A DNA stretch of 64,000 nucleotides from positions 1 to 64,000 of the forward strand of contig JBAYJY010000002.1 in NCBI GenBank assembly GCA_041664945.1. Direction: 5' to 3'. The notes under the pieces were generated by a model, which had not been told where the DNA came from, searched no databases, and saw only the letters and a list, made by a program, of their open reading frames with translations. The translations under genes and the position numbers were made by a program. The DNA comes from JBAYJY01 sp041664945 (GTDB taxonomy: Bacteria > UBP15 > UBA6099). Positions 20,001-27,585 of this stretch are shown here, piece by piece; positions within the stretch are counted from its first letter, which is position 1; each line of letters starts with the position of its first letter.

Positions 20001-23000
20001 ATGTTCGTGCAGTTCAAAGTGGCGCACCTGACGACATGGAATCTGGATTGGAAATCCATGTTGTGTCCGGAAGGACAGCCGACAATAAAGCTATATGACA
20101 TGAACGGAATCTCGCTTGCCGGGCAGTCGGTATATGTGACTATTAACATATCGGGTTGGAACTCATGGCCTAATATAGTAACGGACGGATTTGTAAGTTT
20201 CCCAAGGGCGCCCAAGGATATAGACTGGCAGTTGTGGGCGCAATGGAACGGATATACGTCAAAAGTGATGACGGTAAAGAATTGCGTTGTAGAGGAAAAT
20301 CTCCAAGTCGGCCCGTGCGATATGAAATGCGGGAACGACGCCGCATGCAGTGATGGGAATAATATGACGTATGACGTCTGCATGAGGCCGGGGCAGTGTA
20401 CGGCGTCCTGCGTCAACATGCAATGCGCGCCCGTTTGCAACTCTGACGCCTCCTGCGACGACGGCAAACCGACGACGACGGACACATGCAGGAATGCAGG
20501 CGCGTGCGGCGCGTACTGCTCACACGTTAGCTGCAATGTTGGCTGCGGCTCAGACGCGAACTGCGAGGACGGCGATCCCGACACGCTCGACGTTTGTCTG
20601 CTGCCGGGCACATGCAATGCGACATGCAAAAAATATGACGTTCATTGCGATGTGCAGTTGGATAAAGTGAATTACTTCGCCGGCGATGAGATGCAGATCA
20701 CTCTGACAGCCGTAAATAAAGGGCCGGCGGCGGTGACATGCGGAGTGGAGTCGGCGCTGAAAAGGGAACAGTCGATTGCGGTGTGGAATTCTTTCGACGA
20801 CGGCATTTACATCACAATCGCTCCGGGTGATTCAGTGACGCAGACAATATATAAAACTATTCCGGACACCTGGGTCGCCACAGATTCCAACGCCGGGTCG
20901 GATTATGATTTGTACACAGTCCGGGAGGATGGAACGCGTTGGGACGGACGCGACAACTTCAACATTCACGTGCACAAGCCATGCGTGGTCGCATGCAAGA
21001 CGGACGCGGAGTGCGCCGACACAAATCAAAATACTTATGATGTTTGCAAGGCTCCCTATCAATGTTTCTCTGCATGCAATCATCTGACATGCCCAGTGGC
21101 ATGCGCTTCCGACTACGGCTGCGATGACGGCAACTCCGCGACAACGGACAGTTGCGCGAACCCGAAAACTTGCGACGCGAAGTGCTTCAACGGCTCGTGC
21201 GCGATCAAATGCACAACCAATGCCGGATGTGATGACGGCAATCCGATGACCGCCGATTTATGCAGTCAGCCGGGCACATGCTCCTCGGCCTGCGTCAATG
21301 CGAACTGCACGCCTGTTTGCTCGAACGACTCGCAGTGCGACGATACCGATCCGCTCACGAGAGACACATGCGAGAATATCGGTTCGTGCGAAGCGACTTG
21401 CGCGCACACTGCCTGTGCGCCTGCGTGCGAGTTGGACTCGGAATGCGATGACACCGACCCGCTGACGATAGACTCCTGCCTGAATCCGAATACGTGCAAT
21501 GCAGCCTGTACGCACGTCGCTTGTTCGCCGATATGTTCTGCTGATGGAGACTGTGACGACAATAATCTGCAAACATTGGATACATGCAAGAATCCGAACA
21601 CATGCGCCGCTGAGTGCGAAAACTCGGCATGCACGCCACAATGCACTCAAAACTCTGACTGTAATGACAACAACGCGCTCACGCCTGTCGATGAATGCGT
21701 CAATCCGAACACATGCGCCGCGGAATGCAAAAACTGCACGCCATTCTGCGTAAACGATGTCAAGTGCGATGACTTCAATCTGGCCACGCGCGACAAGTGC
21801 GAAAACCCGAACACATGCAGCGCAACATGCTCCAATACGACATGCACGCCGGCGTGCGTAAATAACGCCGGATGCGACGACGATAACGCAGCTACTGCTG
21901 ACGAGTGCTCAGCGCCGAATACTTGCGAAGCATTATGTAAAAATGTCGTTCCGGCGTGCAACAATAACGCCGACTGCAACGACAATAATCCGGGAACGGC
22001 GGACATCTGCTTGTTTCCGGGCAAGTTCTCGGCGAAATGCTCCAATACGTACAATTCGGTGTTTGTGTCCACGGCGAAAAACAGTTCGTGCTACATTGAT
22101 GGCGGAACCGTAAAATGCTGGGGGTCAAATGGATATGGACAGCTTGGCGACGGCACGACAAATTATTCAGCAACGCTGGTAACTGTCAGTGGAATCACAA
22201 ATGCGACAGCGCTCACGTCGGGGACGGACCACACATGCGCTCTGCTTTCCGACGGCGGCGTGAAATGCTGGGGTATAAATGATTACGGAACGCTTGGAAA
22301 TGGAACGGGGATTGATTCAAGCGTCCCTGTAAGCGTTACGGATATGATGAACGTTGTTTCGGTTTCAGCAGGAGGCTCAAGCGCATGCGCTGTGATGAGA
22401 GACGGCTGGCTGAAATGCTGGGGGTATAATAAAAACGGAGAACTCGGAGACGGAACAACTAAGAACGCTTTCGTTCCCACGACTGTCGTTGGAATCACGA
22501 ATGCGATATCCGTTTCGGTCGGATCCGGCTTTGCTTGCGCGCTTCTCAACAGCGGCGGCGTGAAATGCTGGGGCGATAATGCATTCGGAACTCTTGGGAA
22601 CGGAACACCGGTCAATTCGTTATTGCCGGTTGCCGTCAGCGGGATAACCAACGCAGTTTCGGTGTCCGCCGGGAACAAGCAAGCGTGCGCGCTCCTTTCC
22701 GGAGGGAGCGTCATGTGCTGGGGGATGACTATTGTGGACGGGCAATTAAATATTGTGGAAACTCCGATAGAAATGCCCGGCGTAACAAACGCGTCGGCGG
22801 TTTCCGTCGGTAGTTTTTACGTATGCGCAGTTATATCCGGCGGAAGTATGAAATGCTGGGGTGGCAACACTGAAGGACAGCTTGGGAGTGGCTCTGTTTC
22901 CACCATGCTTCCTCCCGCGCCTGTACCAGTTCTAAACGTCTCTGACGCTGTCAGCATTTCTGCAAGCGTATATCATACATGCGCGTTTCTTGCCTCTGGA

Positions 23001-23180
23001 AACGTCAAATGCTGGGGGAATAACGATTATGGCAAGCTCGGCAACGGAACTACCGTTAGTTCAGCTACGCCTGTAGATGTGACGGCGTGTTTGACGGATG
23101 TCCACTGCGACGACGGCAATTCGCAAACTACGGATGTATGCAACAAGCCGGGGCAGCCGGATGCTTATTGTACGCATTGA
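17097..23180 (+). CDS. Giant secreted subtilase with Cys-rich calcium-loop-like repeats and an RCC1 propeller
   Basis: 2027 residues with a signal peptide ending QAGAKE and GGGGG just before the ATG. After an N-terminal beta-rich region and propeptide (to about residue 310) comes a subtilisin-like S8 peptidase with Asp 334 (ALDTGVD), His 369 (NGHGTQ) and Ser 529 (SGTSMSAAF). Then follow a PKD/Ig-like domain (about 600-680), a carboxypeptidase-regulatory-like domain and further beta domains. Residues about 1075-1655 hold some thirteen Cys-rich units of 33-36 residues with the core C..D..CDD.N..T.D.C..P.TC.A.C, interrupted once by a beta domain. Residues about 1660-2000 hold seven RCC1-type units (KCWG.N.YG.LG.GT), enough for a seven-bladed propeller; one more Cys-rich unit ends the protein. 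It ends at a strong terminator. Confidence 0.9.
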   Translation: MASAKKRSFRLILSFFIIFISTQAGAKELKLTQGWQIVSVPVKAISSGETPSDIAANTSIYSYDAGQVAEAVGKPLVSGRGYWIYMREAKTISVPEVKAGPDSAFKVKLEPGWNIIGNPYEYPLDPAVSLRISGAAFQDSKKVIPVLLTYDGDSGTYRYAQILEQWKGYCVYANEAAELEIIPAIYEGPVPDMPDLYVFPFNGGAQIADAGNGVKYVAGQLIAAFGSGITYEEASRVAREAGLSVAGGDRDAGVYQLQIPPGMNAEAAESALAAAGGVIEVAKNYLFKVQAVPNDPVFTVPPVAGAGWGFEKIGMPGLWAEFAPKNAPVVAALDTGVDKTHPELAGRVLEGRNFVNSSAGADTSDENGHGTQVAGVIAAAGNNSAGMAGVCWNCRILPVKVCDASGQCPMMSIMNGISYAADMKAPIINLGIGGDMPLDDAAKAIIRIYVKLARSKGSIIVAPAGNSSTDNFGTLTGTDSGVVNVAATDANDNRATFSNYGGMVNVAAPGENIYTTDMNGGYKTVSGTSMSAAFVSGAAALLISAGDNLTVANAIDLIAVTVDPVSSNEPIGGRLNVSLAMKYYRHYTNKAPEIVNVEVMPGATNKSYTLKANVTDQDGDAITYKWAAGSGVFSAGAAQKTWTLDKEIKGVYTITLTATDAFGGSAESRVGVNVSGTDPAQLTVKVIDANGVAVTGAMAEVGGSGTFTTGADGRFSVNAGAADGVYAIKIKIIKEGFVDKFATFRVLAGSLENGTQNMTVELERTPTGSGAARGLIVHADGTTDTALPSNGSAAATVTVGATDRAVEFITPEVGGEPAKVGIKFGDETGAGPGAAATLGVTGQVTASIIYGDPTSESDILRMFPGEFLTNGDTGFGGSGEGALVTGGFARIDLTDAAGAPIKNFAAGAEALVTMRMPFGVQNPETGKMAAQGDTIPILFYDENAGEWIVEHEAAGSVKRAEIQQDADGMFVQFKVAHLTTWNLDWKSMLCPEGQPTIKLYDMNGISLAGQSVYVTINISGWNSWPNIVTDGFVSFPRAPKDIDWQLWAQWNGYTSKVMTVKNCVVEENLQVGPCDMKCGNDAACSDGNNMTYDVCMRPGQCTASCVNMQCAPVCNSDASCDDGKPTTTDTCRNAGACGAYCSHVSCNVGCGSDANCEDGDPDTLDVCLLPGTCNATCKKYDVHCDVQLDKVNYFAGDEMQITLTAVNKGPAAVTCGVESALKREQSIAVWNSFDDGIYITIAPGDSVTQTIYKTIPDTWVATDSNAGSDYDLYTVREDGTRWDGRDNFNIHVHKPCVVACKTDAECADTNQNTYDVCKAPYQCFSACNHLTCPVACASDYGCDDGNSATTDSCANPKTCDAKCFNGSCAIKCTTNAGCDDGNPMTADLCSQPGTCSSACVNANCTPVCSNDSQCDDTDPLTRDTCENIGSCEATCAHTACAPACELDSECDDTDPLTIDSCLNPNTCNAACTHVACSPICSADGDCDDNNLQTLDTCKNPNTCAAECENSACTPQCTQNSDCNDNNALTPVDECVNPNTCAAECKNCTPFCVNDVKCDDFNLATRDKCENPNTCSATCSNTTCTPACVNNAGCDDDNAATADECSAPNTCEALCKNVVPACNNNADCNDNNPGTADICLFPGKFSAKCSNTYNSVFVSTAKNSSCYIDGGTVKCWGSNGYGQLGDGTTNYSATLVTVSGITNATALTSGTDHTCALLSDGGVKCWGINDYGTLGNGTGIDSSVPVSVTDMMNVVSVSAGGSSACAVMRDGWLKCWGYNKNGELGDGTTKNAFVPTTVVGITNAISVSVGSGFACALLNSGGVKCWGDNAFGTLGNGTPVNSLLPVAVSGITNAVSVSAGNKQACALLSGGSVMCWGMTIVDGQLNIVETPIEMPGVTNASAVSVGSFYVCAVISGGSMKCWGGNTEGQLGSGSVSTMLPPAPVPVLNVSDAVSISASVYHTCAFLASGNVKCWGNNDYGKLGNGTTVSSATPVDVTACLTDVHCDDGNSQTTDVCNKPGQPDAYCTH

Positions 23181-23215
23181 GTTTCCGGAAGAAGGCAAAA
23201 GAATAGATAAAATAA

Positions 23216-23254
23216 AAAGCCGCCCCGGCCTTCAGGACGGGGCGGCTTTGTTTT
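23216..23254 (+). terminator. Rho-independent terminator of the subtilase gene
   Basis: Stem AGCCGCCCCG (23218-23227) pairs with CGGGGCGGCT (23238-23247) around a ten-base loop, extended by A/T pairs and followed by TTTGTTTT. It lies 36 bases after the stop codon. The flanking A-tract means it could also serve the convergent gene on the minus strand. Confidence 0.92.
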
Positions 23255-23302
23255 ATCCGAGAAAAATAATCCCGAATTCTTAGTAGAGAAGCTTATTCGA
23301 AA

Positions 23303-24337
23303 TTATCTCTTTTCCGAAAGAGTTCTGCCTTTGAAGAAATCGTCCCACAGTTTGTCGGGAAGGTCCGGGTTGAGGGTCAGGTCGGAGAAGAGCATGACCT
23401 GAATCAGTTTGCCGTTCTCATATTCCTGCAGTCCGACGAACATAAGCGTTTCTGGATCGATGAATGTTTCAACTTTGGTGATTCCGCGATTCGTTTTCAC
23501 ATTTTTAGGAACCATAGTTATCATGTAAATGGAGGCGGGCCGGTTAATGTTTTTCTTAAGGGTGAGCCAGCCGGTGGTTTTGTCGTGGTCGTAATCCTCG
23601 CGTGTGTAGAGAGGAACTTTGGAAAGCGAGACTTTGCCGTCCTTGAAATAGTGTTCGTAACGTTTCATCGTTCTGCCGATGCCGAGGCCGGCGATGTCGT
23701 TGCCGCGCAGGTCTCGCATGTCGGTGATCGGCTTGTGATAGACTTCTTTGCGGGATGCGATCATGAGGAGTTTCATTGCCGCTTTCCACACCATCGGAAC
23801 CGGCATCGCATTAAACTCTTTGTCTTTCAGGTATGGGAAAACAATGAAAATTTCGTCATCGTTTTTGTATCCGTAATTAAGCATTGTGCCTTTTGCGAAA
23901 GTGAGCATGTAGGCGACGCCGCGGTCGATAAGGCTGCCTTCTTCGAGATTTTCATTGAGCGATAGATCGTAGCCGAGGAGAGCCTTGTCCGGCTTTTTGA
24001 AACGGACGTCGAAAATGCGGTAATCCCATTTGATTTTGGGCGGTTCCTTGGGTTTTCCTTCGCTGGTTATGAAAACTTCGGGAAAGTTCTTAATGAACAA
24101 ATCCGTCCTGTAAGTCCACGAGAACAGCTTGCAGTGATAAGAATTGATATCTTTGTCCCATTTGTTTGCGACTGCCGTCCAAAGAGAAACGGGGGTGTAT
24201 TTTTCCGCAGCGGCGGTAGCTTTCGCCGGCGCCTTGGTCTTGGCCGCTTTAGTCGCCGCAAGCGTCATCTGCGTCGAGAACAAAAACGCGCAGACACATA
24301 GCGCCATAATGCATTTGATTTTTGTGTTTCTGCCCAT
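23303..24337 (-). CDS. Exported LolA-like/DUF1571-type protein
   Basis: 344 residues with a signal peptide ending TLAATKA, then a Lys/Ala-rich linker. The ATG has GAGGTGA about nine bases upstream. The folded part opens with SLWTAVANKWDKDINSYHCKLFSWTYR and ends with ETFIDPETLMFVGLQEYENGKLIQVMLFSDLTLNPDLPD, which is the way outer-membrane-lipoprotein carrier-like (LolA/LolB fold) proteins begin and end: a helix, an antiparallel sheet, and a closing segment on how an estimate depends on substrate change. A related but shorter protein is encoded at 58838-59641 in this window. I infer a periplasmic lipid- or lipoprotein-handling role; the exact family needs a profile search. Confidence 0.6.
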   Translation of the reverse strand: MGRNTKIKCIMALCVCAFLFSTQMTLAATKAAKTKAPAKATAAAEKYTPVSLWTAVANKWDKDINSYHCKLFSWTYRTDLFIKNFPEVFITSEGKPKEPPKIKWDYRIFDVRFKKPDKALLGYDLSLNENLEEGSLIDRGVAYMLTFAKGTMLNYGYKNDDEIFIVFPYLKDKEFNAMPVPMVWKAAMKLLMIASRKEVYHKPITDMRDLRGNDIAGLGIGRTMKRYEHYFKDGKVSLSKVPLYTREDYDHDKTTGWLTLKKNINRPASIYMITMVPKNVKTNRGITKVETFIDPETLMFVGLQEYENGKLIQVMLFSDLTLNPDLPDKLWDDFFKGRTLSEKR

Positions 24338-24692
24338 GTTGCTGTCACCTCAAATGTTATTTGTTACCTACATAAGTTAATATGAAAAGTCGCCTTAAGC
24401 TTACAGGCGAACGAAAACTGAGATCAGATTCTACCCGCGCCGGGTAGGATTTTGAACCCTTTTTTTAAAATATCCGTAACACAAGTCAATGTAGCGGCTG
24501 AAATCAGGCTGCGCAGCGGCGGCCAGCGAATCCGGAATTGTTATTACAGGCAAAAATGAAGCGGCGGCGGCGGCGGAATATTTTGACGGCCGAATACTTT
24601 CACAGCGCGTTGTTTCTGATAGAATATATATAAATTAAAATCCTTTAAGTAGAAACGGGCGGGTTTCAAATGAAATTGGAGCTCATAATAAA
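24338..24692. other. 355-base intergenic region between divergent genes
   Basis: It must hold promoters for the LolA-like gene (minus) and the PilZ gene (plus). The only structure seen is the palindrome at 24431-24447. A run of GGC triplets (near 24562) and AT-rich DNA near 24600-24650 follow. No short gene with a ribosome-binding site was found. Confidence 0.6.
24431..24447. promoter_or_regulatory. Palindrome CTACCCG-CGC-CGGGTAG, possible operator
   Basis: A perfect seven-base inverted repeat with a three-base centre between two divergent genes. The T-run lies over ten bases away, so it does not look like a terminator; a dimeric-regulator site is possible. Confidence 0.3.
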
Positions 24693-25214
24693 ATGACAGT
24701 AAATGAAGGCAATAAAACAGAAGATCAGTTTCGGGTAAAAGCGCACGAGATAATCGACGAGCTATCGGCAGAGGACTTGGTCGAGGCCGCGTACTTTCTT
24801 GAAGATTTGTTGATCAACAAATGCGCTGAAGCGGCGAAAAGCGGGAAGGCCGAAGTTGTCGGAAGCGAGCGGCGGGTGTTCAAGCGGCTCAGGGCGCATG
24901 TGCCGGTGGCATATAAAACTTTGGATGAGCCAGGCATGCACAAGCGCGTTTCGTCGCTGGACATAAGCACGGGCGGGATCAGCTTTGTGCTATGGTCGGC
25001 CGACCGGGTCAGGATGGGCGATTACGTTGAACTCAGTTTCACGTTGCCCGGCAAGAGAGGGCTGATAACAGTTCAGGCTCAGATCAAGCGGGTGGCGCCG
25101 GCGAAAAGCGGAAGCGGTTACGAGGTTGGCGTTGAATTCATTCATATCACGGATGATCAACAGCGGCTGATCGATGAGTTTATAGGCGATACCGGCGACG
25201 GAAAGCAGGACTGA
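24693..25214 (+). CDS. PilZ-domain protein (predicted c-di-GMP receptor)
   Basis: 173 residues. The first 50 are helical and acidic. From about residue 55 a PilZ domain begins, with the c-di-GMP-binding arginines in ERRVFKRLRAHVPV and the second motif DISTGGISF, followed by a beta barrel (YVELSFTLPGKRGLITVQAQIKRV) and a closing GVEFIHITDDQQRLIDEFI. PilZ proteins bind cyclic di-GMP and change the activity of motility, pilus or polysaccharide machinery. No effector domain is fused here. GGAG stands about twelve bases before the ATG. It is the only c-di-GMP gene seen in the window; no GGDEF or EAL domain is nearby. Confidence 0.88.
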   Translation: MTVNEGNKTEDQFRVKAHEIIDELSAEDLVEAAYFLEDLLINKCAEAAKSGKAEVVGSERRVFKRLRAHVPVAYKTLDEPGMHKRVSSLDISTGGISFVLWSADRVRMGDYVELSFTLPGKRGLITVQAQIKRVAPAKSGSGYEVGVEFIHITDDQQRLIDEFIGDTGDGKQD

Positions 25215-25282
25215 AACGGCGTCGCTGTCGCTTTCAGGCGAATTAAACTAATATTTCAAATCCAAATAATTAAAAATATTTG

Positions 25283-25310
25283 TTGTAAAAACGGCTTGAA
25301 GTTCTATATT
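25283..25310 (+). promoter_or_regulatory. Candidate sigma70 promoter of the ABC exporter operon
   Basis: TTGTAA, 16-base spacer, TATATT, ending 45 bases before the ATG at 25356. A second -10-like TATTAT overlaps it. Confidence 0.5.
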
Positions 25311-25355
25311 ATATGTCTCGGAGTTAGGAACGAACTCTTTTGCGAGGTGCGCAAC

Positions 25356-26114
25356 ATGCCCGATAACGAAGTGATTCTCCGAATTAAAAACCTGTCGAAA
25401 ATTTACGACAACACAGTGCTTGCCGTGGACAATCTGGATCTCGACATTCACTCGAGCGAGATTTACTGCATGCTTGGCGCGAACGGGGCCGGCAAAACGT
25501 CCACGCTGATGCTGATACTCGGCTTCTCCGACCCGACGGGCGGATCGGTCGAGATATGCGGCATCGACGTTAACAAGGATCCGCTCAAGGCGAAGAAGAA
25601 GGTCGCTTTCGTGTCCGAAAACGTGCAGCTTTACGGCAACTTCACCGGCCGCCAGAACCTCGATTTCTTCACGAAACTGGCAGGCAGGCCGAACGTGTCC
25701 GACGATGAATACAACAAGGTGCTGCTGCGTGTCGGACTCGCCGAAGCGGCGCACAAGCGCCGCGTGAAGGGCTATTCGAAAGGGATGCGCCAGAGGCTCG
25801 GAATAGCGATCGCGATCATGAAGCAGGCGCAGCTCATACTGCTCGACGAACCGACGTCGGGACTCGACCCGAAAGGCGGCATGGAGTTCCTGCGCCTGTG
25901 CGACGAAATGCGGCAGGAGGGCAAGGGCATTCTAATGACGACGCACGACATCTTCCGCGCGAAGGAAATAGCGGACCGCGTCGGCATTATGAGTTCCGGC
26001 AACCTCGTGCGCGAGCTTGAACGCAAGGAAATCGAGGATGAAAATCTTGAGGAACTTTATCTGAAATACATCAGTCAGGACATGACGCACGGCAAGGTCA
26101 TCAGCAAGAAATAA
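25356..26114 (+). CDS. ABC transporter ATP-binding protein
   Basis: 252 residues from the ATG at 25356, which has GAGGTG six bases upstream; a longer ORF from 25296 would begin inside the promoter. The nucleotide-binding domain is complete: Walker A GANGAGKTS (about 41-49), signature YSKGMRQRLG (about 138), Walker B LILLDEPTSGLDP (about 158) and switch His in TTHD. A short C-terminal tail (LERKEIEDENLEELYLKYI) is typical of ABC-2 exporters of the NatA/Ccm-like kind. It heads a three-gene operon with two permeases, ended by a terminator at 29553. The substrate is not known. Confidence 0.95.
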   Translation: MPDNEVILRIKNLSKIYDNTVLAVDNLDLDIHSSEIYCMLGANGAGKTSTLMLILGFSDPTGGSVEICGIDVNKDPLKAKKKVAFVSENVQLYGNFTGRQNLDFFTKLAGRPNVSDDEYNKVLLRVGLAEAAHKRRVKGYSKGMRQRLGIAIAIMKQAQLILLDEPTSGLDPKGGMEFLRLCDEMRQEGKGILMTTHDIFRAKEIADRVGIMSSGNLVRELERKEIEDENLEELYLKYISQDMTHGKVISKK

Positions 26115-26156
26115 GGCCGCCGCCAGCGGCGCCTTTATCACGGGGTAACGATAGCC

Positions 26157-27560
26157 ATGCTCTATCACATAATAAGAAAAGAAATGCTTCTCAACCTCGT
26201 CAGTTTCAGGTTCATCATTTCGATCTCTTTGTTGTTCGTGCTGGTGGTCGGAAGCATGAACATAATGGCGGTGAATTACGGGCGGCGCCTGCAGGACTAC
26301 TCGGTCGGCGCTGATATGCACGCGACTGATTTGGCGAGCATGAACAGCCGCCCGCAGTTCGAGGCGTTCGGAGTGACGAAGGATCCGCGCCCGGCAATGC
26401 TGGGGATTTTCTCGATCGGGCTGGACCCGCAGATGAGCCGCTCGATCAGCATACCCGGCTTCGCGATGGGCGGCGGGGGCGGCGGCGGCGGACGGATTGT
26501 TTTTTCATACTCAAAGCTCGCAGGAGTCTCGCCGGAGGGCAGCAAGTATGCCAACCCGATTTTTAATCTCTTCCAGCCGCCAGATTTCATATACATCGTA
26601 AATATCGTTCTCAGCCTTCTCGCTATCCTTTTCGCTTTCGACTGCATCTCCGGAGAAAAGGAAAATCAGACACTCAAACTGATGCTCACGAATTCGATTC
26701 CCCGCGATGTCATACTGATAGGGAAATGGATCGGCGGCACTCTCTCTCTTCTTATTCCGTTCATTATATCTTTCGGGATCGGGTTTCTAACGGTGATGAT
26801 GCGGCCCAACGTTGATTTATCGAACGGCGCCGGCTTGCGCGTGCTTCTGATATTATTACTTTCCCTGCTGTTCATCGCGGTGTTCTTTTTGGTCGGAATG
26901 GTATTCTCAACATTCGCGGCGCGTTCATCCACCGCTTTAATTACATCGCTGTTCGCCTGGGTTTTCTTCGTGATCGTGATTCCAAACATCGCGCCGGTAA
27001 TCTCGCGCCAGTTTGTGCCGATCAAGACCTCCGATTCTATAGTTCGAGAGGCCGAGCGAATGGAACAGGACATGACGCACGAGATATGGAAAAAAGAGAG
27101 AAGCGATGAAGAACAGAAAAAAATGGTGGATAAGATGCACAAGGATCTGCCTGAAAAAGTCCGGGCGCTCGAAGACCGATGGCTGAACAGTCTCACGAGC
27201 CAAGTCAAACTCGCGATGAATATCTCGCGCATCTCTCCGTCCGCCGATTACATCTTCGCATCAACCGCGATAGCCGGCACCGGCGTCGACGACTATCAGA
27301 AACTGCGCGATGAGATTCTCAGATACAGAACCCTCTTAAGCGACAATAGGAAAATATTCATCCAAAATGACGACTCAAAACCTATTCCGATGCTGTACAT
27401 CAATATACTTATGGATAAAGTCCCAGTTTTTGAGGATCGCAGGCTGGATGTGGCGTCCAGCGTGAACAACGCGATCGTGGACTTCGCGATTCTTTCCGTT
27501 TATATGATCGTTCTATTTCTGATCGCGTTCCTCAAGTTCCTGAACTACGACGTAAAATAA
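26157..27560 (+). CDS. ABC-2 type permease with large extracytoplasmic loop (first of two)
   Basis: 467 residues. The N-terminus (MLYHIIRKEMLLNLVSFRF) and first membrane helix are typical of ABC-2 permeases. A periplasmic loop of about 130 residues follows, containing a run of eight glycines (after FAM). Then come five to six membrane helices, with the family signature region FDCISGEKENQTLKLMLTNS before them. A second, charged loop (about 290-420) is rich in Glu, Lys and Met and looks coiled-coil. One more helix ends the protein. It pairs with the ATPase upstream and the related permease downstream, so the exporter is probably a heterodimer in the membrane. Confidence 0.85.
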   Translation: MLYHIIRKEMLLNLVSFRFIISISLLFVLVVGSMNIMAVNYGRRLQDYSVGADMHATDLASMNSRPQFEAFGVTKDPRPAMLGIFSIGLDPQMSRSISIPGFAMGGGGGGGGRIVFSYSKLAGVSPEGSKYANPIFNLFQPPDFIYIVNIVLSLLAILFAFDCISGEKENQTLKLMLTNSIPRDVILIGKWIGGTLSLLIPFIISFGIGFLTVMMRPNVDLSNGAGLRVLLILLLSLLFIAVFFLVGMVFSTFAARSSTALITSLFAWVFFVIVIPNIAPVISRQFVPIKTSDSIVREAERMEQDMTHEIWKKERSDEEQKKMVDKMHKDLPEKVRALEDRWLNSLTSQVKLAMNISRISPSADYIFASTAIAGTGVDDYQKLRDEILRYRTLLSDNRKIFIQNDDSKPIPMLYINILMDKVPVFEDRRLDVASSVNNAIVDFAILSVYMIVLFLIAFLKFLNYDVK

Positions 27561-27585
27561 ATCCAACGGGAGAGCAAACGACATC

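Noticed and set aside
20300..22060. Regular repeats of about 105 bases, at first sight like a satellite or CRISPR-like array
   Set aside because: They keep one reading frame, are diverged at DNA level and code for the Cys-rich repeats of the subtilase; there are no identical repeats with unique spacers.
24431..24480. Hairpin plus T-run read as a terminator
   Set aside because: The T-run begins over ten bases after the stem, so the intrinsic-terminator geometry is missing; both neighbours point away from it.
26478..26510. GGC-rich run as a structural or regulatory repeat
   Set aside because: It codes for eight glycines in frame in the first permease and needs no other explanation.
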